Below, one piece after another: positions 4,303 through 5,125 of a stretch of DNA of 5,125 bases. A model generated the notes under the pieces. The model ran no database searches and was not told the DNA's origin. It was given only the letters and a program-made list of their open reading frames with translations. Where the stretch lies: the NCBI GenBank assembly GCA_947258465.1, contig CAMYIQ010000061.1:1-5125 (forward strand), written 5' to 3'. The stretch is from an uncultured Erythrobacter sp. (GTDB taxonomy: Bacteria > Pseudomonadota > Alphaproteobacteria > Sphingomonadales > Sphingomonadaceae). How positions within the stretch are numbered: the first letter of the stretch is position 1; every line of letters starts with the position of its first letter. The position numbers and the translations under genes were made by a program.

Positions 4303-5125
4303 CGCGCAACGCTCCACACTTCGTCGCCTTCGCCCACTTCGAGCAGTTCGGCGCAGGCCGCATCGATTGTGATCGAACCGTCATCGGCGATCTCGCGCAT
4401 GCCATAGGCGCTGCGGAAAGTGCCTAGCGTGCCGGCGGCGATCAGCGCGCGCTCGCCACTGTCCAGGTCGGTCGCCGAAACACGGCCCGGCGTCGATGCG
4501 GCAATGCTCTTCACGCTGTCGGTACGCGCCGTCATCGTCGGGCCGCCGTCGAAAATGTCGACATAACCTTCGGCGGCGAAGCCCTCGTTCTCGAGCATAC
4601 GCATGGCAGCGCGACCGGAGGGGTGGGGCACGCCGATCACCTTCTTCGCCTCTTCGTCCAGCATGGCGACATAGACCGGATGCTTGGGCATCAGATCGGC
4701 AATGAACTGGTTGCCATTTATGGCGTTGAAATAGTCGGCTTCCTGAAAGGTCATGCCGAAAAACCGGCCTGCTACGCCGTCCCAGAAGGGAGACCCGCCG
4801 CGATCGTCGATCACGCCGCGCAATTCGGCGAGAATCCGGTCGGCAAAGCGGTGGCGGTGCATCGCGATAAAGAGATAGCGGCTGCGTGCCAGCAGCAGGC
4901 CGAGCCCGCCGGCCCGCTCGCCCGGATGCAAGAACAACCCGCCGACTTCGGAGGAGCCTTCCAGATCGGTGACGAGGCTCAGCAATTCGGCGCGCACCGT
5001 GCGGTCGAGTTCCTGGCTGTGCTGGGTCAAAGTGGTGAGGCGATAGCTATAGAATGGCCATTGCTGGCCGACCTGGCTGAACAATTGGCAGGTTCCGCGT
5101 ACCTGACCCGTCTCGGTGTTCTCGA
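4299..5125 (-). CDS. astA: Arginine N-succinyltransferase AstA, partial (N-terminus beyond the window)
   Basis: AstA transfers a succinyl group from succinyl-CoA to the alpha-amino group of arginine, the first step of the arginine succinyltransferase pathway. 275 codons are visible. The frame runs open to the right edge, so the first 60 or so residues are missing compared with E. coli AstA (344 aa). Sequence upstream of the first in-frame TTG (5084) is already AstA-like (ENTETGQVRGTCQL, compare EDSETGTVAGICAI in E. coli), so that TTG is not the start. Family landmarks in order are FYSYRLTTLTQHSQEL, SSEVGGLFLHP, AELRGVIDDRG-SPFW, FIADLMPKHPVY, IGVPHPSGRAA and YVDIFDGGPTM. These belong to the AstA (GNAT-like) acyltransferase fold. 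The C-terminus VWSVAR is shorter than in E. coli. The stop overlaps the astB ATG as ATGA. Confidence 0.96.
   Translation of the reverse strand, partial: ENTETGQVRGTCQLFSQVGQQWPFYSYRLTTLTQHSQELDRTVRAELLSLVTDLEGSSEVGGLFLHPGERAGGLGLLLARSRYLFIAMHRHRFADRILAELRGVIDDRGGSPFWDGVAGRFFGMTFQEADYFNAINGNQFIADLMPKHPVYVAMLDEEAKKVIGVPHPSGRAAMRMLENEGFAAEGYVDIFDGGPTMTARTDSVKSIAASTPGRVSATDLDSGERALIAAGTLGTFRSAYGMREIADDGSITIDAACAELLEVGEGDEVWSVAR
4312..4315 (-). promoter_or_regulatory. Ribosome binding site of astB, inside the end of astA
   Basis: GGAG on the minus strand lies nine bases before the ATG at 4302 and within the last codons of astA. It supports the ATG over the upstream in-frame GTG at 4317, which sits on the ribosome site itself. 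Confidence 0.6.

Noticed and set aside
4303..4317. GTG at 4317 as the start of astB
   Set aside because: It overlaps the ribosome site, adds five residues not typical of AstB, and loses the ATGA overlap.
5082..5084. TTG at 5084 as the start of astA
   Set aside because: The frame continues upstream with AstA-like residues to the window edge, so the gene is cut by the window and does not start there.

Overview
The window looks like chromosomal DNA of an alphaproteobacterium, most likely a sphingomonad (Sphingomonadales, possibly Erythrobacteraceae). Reasons: the tmRNA gene is circularly permuted (two-piece), as in Alphaproteobacteria; its tag reads ANDNEALALAA, which I recall from sphingomonads; the DNA is fairly GC-rich; and the protein families fit. 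The order-level call rests on recall, not on a search.

Layout, left to right. Positions 1-1465 hold a minus-strand cluster read lemA, then a TPM-domain lipoprotein, then a second TPM-domain secreted protein, with an 11-base gap and an ATGA overlap. The last gene is broken. Its N-terminal 62 codons read on the minus strand (306 down to 121), but the C-terminal end of a TPM domain reads on the plus strand at 1-132. This is an inversion junction, either a real rearrangement or a fold-back assembly or amplification chimera. A divergent intergenic region (1466-1603) carries a good candidate lemA promoter. The plus-strand gene mscL (mechanosensitive channel) follows at 1604-2071. The permuted ssrA gene spans about 2173-2523: acceptor piece ending in CCA at 2262, a short hairpin spacer, then the tag-coding piece from 2292. 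After a short non-coding stretch come minus-strand genes: a small two-helix membrane protein (2653-2934) and the arginine succinyltransferase pathway genes astB (3049-4302) and astA (4299 to beyond the right edge), joined by an ATGA overlap.

How the parts work together: AstA and AstB are the first two steps of ammonia-producing arginine catabolism and are probably translationally coupled. LemA and TPM proteins often occur together and probably act at the cell envelope, though their job is unclear. ssrA rescues stalled ribosomes, and MscL is an osmotic safety valve. No CRISPR array, insertion sequence, phage gene or tRNA was seen. The most unusual item is the inverted junction inside the left-end TPM gene.
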